From Actinomycetota bacterium (lineage in GTDB: Bacteria > Actinomycetota > Acidimicrobiia > Acidimicrobiales > Ilumatobacteraceae), in contig VERK01000143.1 of NCBI GenBank assembly GCA_018882725.1, forward strand, positions 1 to 5,791: a DNA stretch of 5,791 bases, written 5' to 3'. Made by a program: the position numbers and the translations under genes. Below are positions 3,923 to 5,791 of this stretch, piece by piece (position 1 is the first letter of the stretch; every line of letters starts with the position of its first letter). The notes beneath the pieces were generated by a model that was given only the letters and a program-made list of their open reading frames with translations, was not told where the DNA came from and did not search any database.

Positions 3923-5695
3923 GTGACCGACTACCGCGCACCGCTCCACGACATCGACTTCGTTCTCAACCGCGTCTGCGGGCTCGACCGCATCTTGTCG
4001 TTGCCCGGCTACATCGAGGTCGATTCGTCGGTCGTTCGCGATCTCCTGGCCGAAGCTGCTCGCTTCATGGAAGAGAAGGTCGCGCCGCTCAACCGCGTGG
4101 GTGACGTGCACGGGGTGAAGCGCAACGCCGACGGTTCCATCACCACCGCACCGGGTTTCATCGAGGCCTATCAGGCGTATGTCGATGCCGGTTGGGGAGC
4201 GGTTCCGTTCGACATGGGATACGGCGGCGGCGGATTCCCGTGGATGGTCGGCGTGGCCCTGCAAGAAATTCTCACCTCGGCGAACATGGCGTTCTCCATG
4301 TGCCCGTTGCTGACGCAAGGTGCGATCGACGCGATCATGCACCACGGCAGCGAAGAGCAGAAGATGACGTATCTGCCCAAGATGATCACCGGTGAGTGGT
4401 CGGGCACCATGAACCTCACCGAACCAGATGCCGGCAGCGACGTGGGTGCGGTTCGCACGCGCGCGCTGCGTCAGACGGACGGCACGTATCTCATCACCGG
4501 CACCAAGATCTACATCTCGTTCGGTGAGCACGACATGGCCGAGAACATCGTCCACCTGGTGCTGGCACGCACTCCCGACGCTCCGCCAGGAACCAAGGGC
4601 ATCTCGTGCTTCATCGTTCCGAAGTTCCTCATCAACGCCGATGGTTCGCTCGGTCGGCGCAACGACGTCACCTGTGTGTCGGTCGAGCACAAGTTGGGCA
4701 TTCACGCCAGCCCCACCTGTGTGTTGTCGTACGGCGATCAGGGCGGCGCCGTGGGCTATTTGATCGGTGAAGAGAACCGCGGCATGCAATACATGTTCAC
4801 GATGATGAACCAGGCTCGCTTGTCGGTGGGTCTGCAGGGTCTGTCACTCGGAGAGCGGGCGTATCAGCAGGCCCTCCGTTACGCACGCGAGCGTCGTCAG
4901 GGCCGCGCCCCGGGCGCGCCGGCGGGCGAGAGTTCGCCCATCATCGATCATCCCGACGTCAAGCGCATGCTGCTCACGATGAAGGTGACCAACGAAGCGT
5001 TACGTCGACTCACCTATTGGAACGCCGCGTGCATCGACGTGGCGAGCCATCACCCCGATGCGACCGAGCGCGAGTGGGCTGCCGATCTGGCCGCATTGCT
5101 CACACCGCTGTCGAAGGGTTGGGGCACCGACATGGGTGTGGAGATGACGGGCATCGCCGTGCAGATCCACGGCGGTATGGGCTTCGTCGAAGAGACGGGT
5201 GTGGCGCAGCACTATCGCGACGCGCGCATCGCCACCATCTACGAGGGGACCAACGGCATCCAGGCCATCGACTTGGTGGGTCGCAAACTCGGTCTACGCG
5301 GCGGCGAAGTGGTGAAGCGCCATCTCGACGCCATCGCCGAAGCGGCTACCCGGTTGAAGAAGCATCCCGATCTGGTGGAAGCAGCCAAGGCTCTCGAGGC
5401 GAGTCTGCAGGCCACGCAGCGGGCGACCGAATGGCTCATGGCTCACGCCACCGATCCTTTGTCGATGCTGTCAGGCGCTACACCGTACCTGCGCATGTTG
5501 AGCACCGTCACGGCCGGCTTCCTACTTGCCGAGTCGGCGCTGATCGCGCGCGATCATGCGGCCGATGTGGGTGATGCAGTGGTGGCCGAGCGCGTTGCTT
5601 CGGCCCGCTTCTTCTGCGAACAGTTGATGCCGGCGTCCGACGGACTCGTGGGTGCCGTCACCGGTGACGCGCAGCTGCTGATGTCGTCGATCTGA
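3923..5695 (+). CDS. Acyl-CoA dehydrogenase, DmdC-like four-domain type
   Basis: FAD-dependent cytoplasmic enzyme that inserts a trans-2 double bond into an acyl-CoA and passes electrons to electron-transfer flavoprotein. At 590 residues it is about 200 longer than ordinary acyl-CoA dehydrogenases. It has a short N-terminal extension (YRAPLHDIDFVLN, 4-16), the usual N-terminal, middle and C-terminal domains (about 40-450), and an extra helical C-terminal domain (about 465-588). MNLTEPDAGSDVGAVRTRA (163-181) is the FAD/substrate motif. IYEGTNGIQAIDLVGRKL (439-456) carries the catalytic base Glu441, and QIHGGMGFVEE precedes it. The start is GTG 3923, supported by the TAGCCT box and the conserved MTDYRAPL beginning. 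This layout is shared with 3-methylmercaptopropionyl-CoA dehydrogenase (DmdC) of DMSP breakdown and with many FadE paralogues, so the substrate is undecided. No fatty-acid or DMSP neighbour is visible to settle it. Confidence 0.93.
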   Translation: MTDYRAPLHDIDFVLNRVCGLDRILSLPGYIEVDSSVVRDLLAEAARFMEEKVAPLNRVGDVHGVKRNADGSITTAPGFIEAYQAYVDAGWGAVPFDMGYGGGGFPWMVGVALQEILTSANMAFSMCPLLTQGAIDAIMHHGSEEQKMTYLPKMITGEWSGTMNLTEPDAGSDVGAVRTRALRQTDGTYLITGTKIYISFGEHDMAENIVHLVLARTPDAPPGTKGISCFIVPKFLINADGSLGRRNDVTCVSVEHKLGIHASPTCVLSYGDQGGAVGYLIGEENRGMQYMFTMMNQARLSVGLQGLSLGERAYQQALRYARERRQGRAPGAPAGESSPIIDHPDVKRMLLTMKVTNEALRRLTYWNAACIDVASHHPDATEREWAADLAALLTPLSKGWGTDMGVEMTGIAVQIHGGMGFVEETGVAQHYRDARIATIYEGTNGIQAIDLVGRKLGLRGGEVVKRHLDAIAEAATRLKKHPDLVEAAKALEASLQATQRATEWLMAHATDPLSMLSGATPYLRMLSTVTAGFLLAESALIARDHAADVGDAVVAERVASARFFCEQLMPASDGLVGAVTGDAQLLMSSI

Positions 5696-5698
5696 CGA

Positions 5699-5791
5699 TC
5701 AGGCTGGTGCGTCGACCGCGTGCTCGGTGAGCGCGGCCAGATCGCAGAATTCGAGAGCAGACACGTGGGTGGCGGCGAGAACGACGCGTGG
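5699..5791 (-). CDS. C-terminal end of an unidentified protein (5' end outside window)
   Basis: Only 30 codons and a TGA are inside the window. The visible end is PRVVLAATHVSALEFCDLAA followed by ten more residues. The hydrophobic-then-FCDLAAL pattern loosely recalls the C-terminal half of STAS domains (anti-sigma-factor antagonists), but too little is visible to assign it. It converges on the acyl-CoA dehydrogenase gene with only 3 bases between the two stop codons and no terminator between them. The GC-rich third codon positions support this being a real coding end. Confidence 0.55.
   Translation of the reverse strand, partial: PRVVLAATHVSALEFCDLAALTEHAVDAPA

Noticed and set aside
3869..4789. 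Minus-strand open frame of 306 codons
   Set aside because: It is antisense to the acyl-CoA dehydrogenase gene and shows no recognisable motif.

Overview
The window looks like a chromosomal piece from a moderately GC-rich actinobacterium, possibly an acidimicrobiial (Ilumatobacter-like) lineage. This is inferred from the GC-rich third codon positions, the protein flavour and three start codons that follow a TANNNT -10 box by only 6-7 bases with no Shine-Dalgarno sequence. That arrangement is typical of actinobacterial leaderless mRNAs. The taxonomic placement was not checked by any search.

Layout. Bases 1-932 (minus strand) carry most of an agmatinase/ureohydrolase gene that runs off the left edge. 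Bases 933-1753 are an unusually long divergent intergenic region of about 820 bases. Its left half (957-1384) is packed with inverted repeats, five of which fold on the minus strand into hairpins capped by GYAA (GNRA) tetraloops; this looks like an undescribed structured RNA. Its middle (1401-1524) is AT-rich and carries DnaA-box-like nonamers. Its right end (1554-1686) is a compact attenuator: a palindrome, a 16-residue leader peptide with four consecutive Ile codons, a hairpin abutting the stop codon, and a strong intrinsic terminator.

Downstream on the plus strand lie a citramalate synthase gene (cimA, 1754-3337), a conserved-looking 172-residue protein of unknown function (3364-3882), and a 590-residue acyl-CoA dehydrogenase of the DmdC-like type with extra N- and C-terminal domains (3923-5695). 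A minus-strand gene enters from the right edge and stops 3 bases after the acyl-CoA dehydrogenase stop codon; only its last 30 codons are visible.

How the parts work together. CimA makes (R)-citramalate from pyruvate and acetyl-CoA, the first step of the threonine-independent route to isoleucine. An Ile-only leader peptide followed by a terminator just upstream predicts that transcription of cimA falls when charged tRNA-Ile is plentiful. The two genes after cimA each have their own candidate leaderless promoter, so they need not depend on the attenuator. The most novel elements are the GNRA-hairpin array upstream of the ureohydrolase gene and the Ile-leader/cimA pairing.
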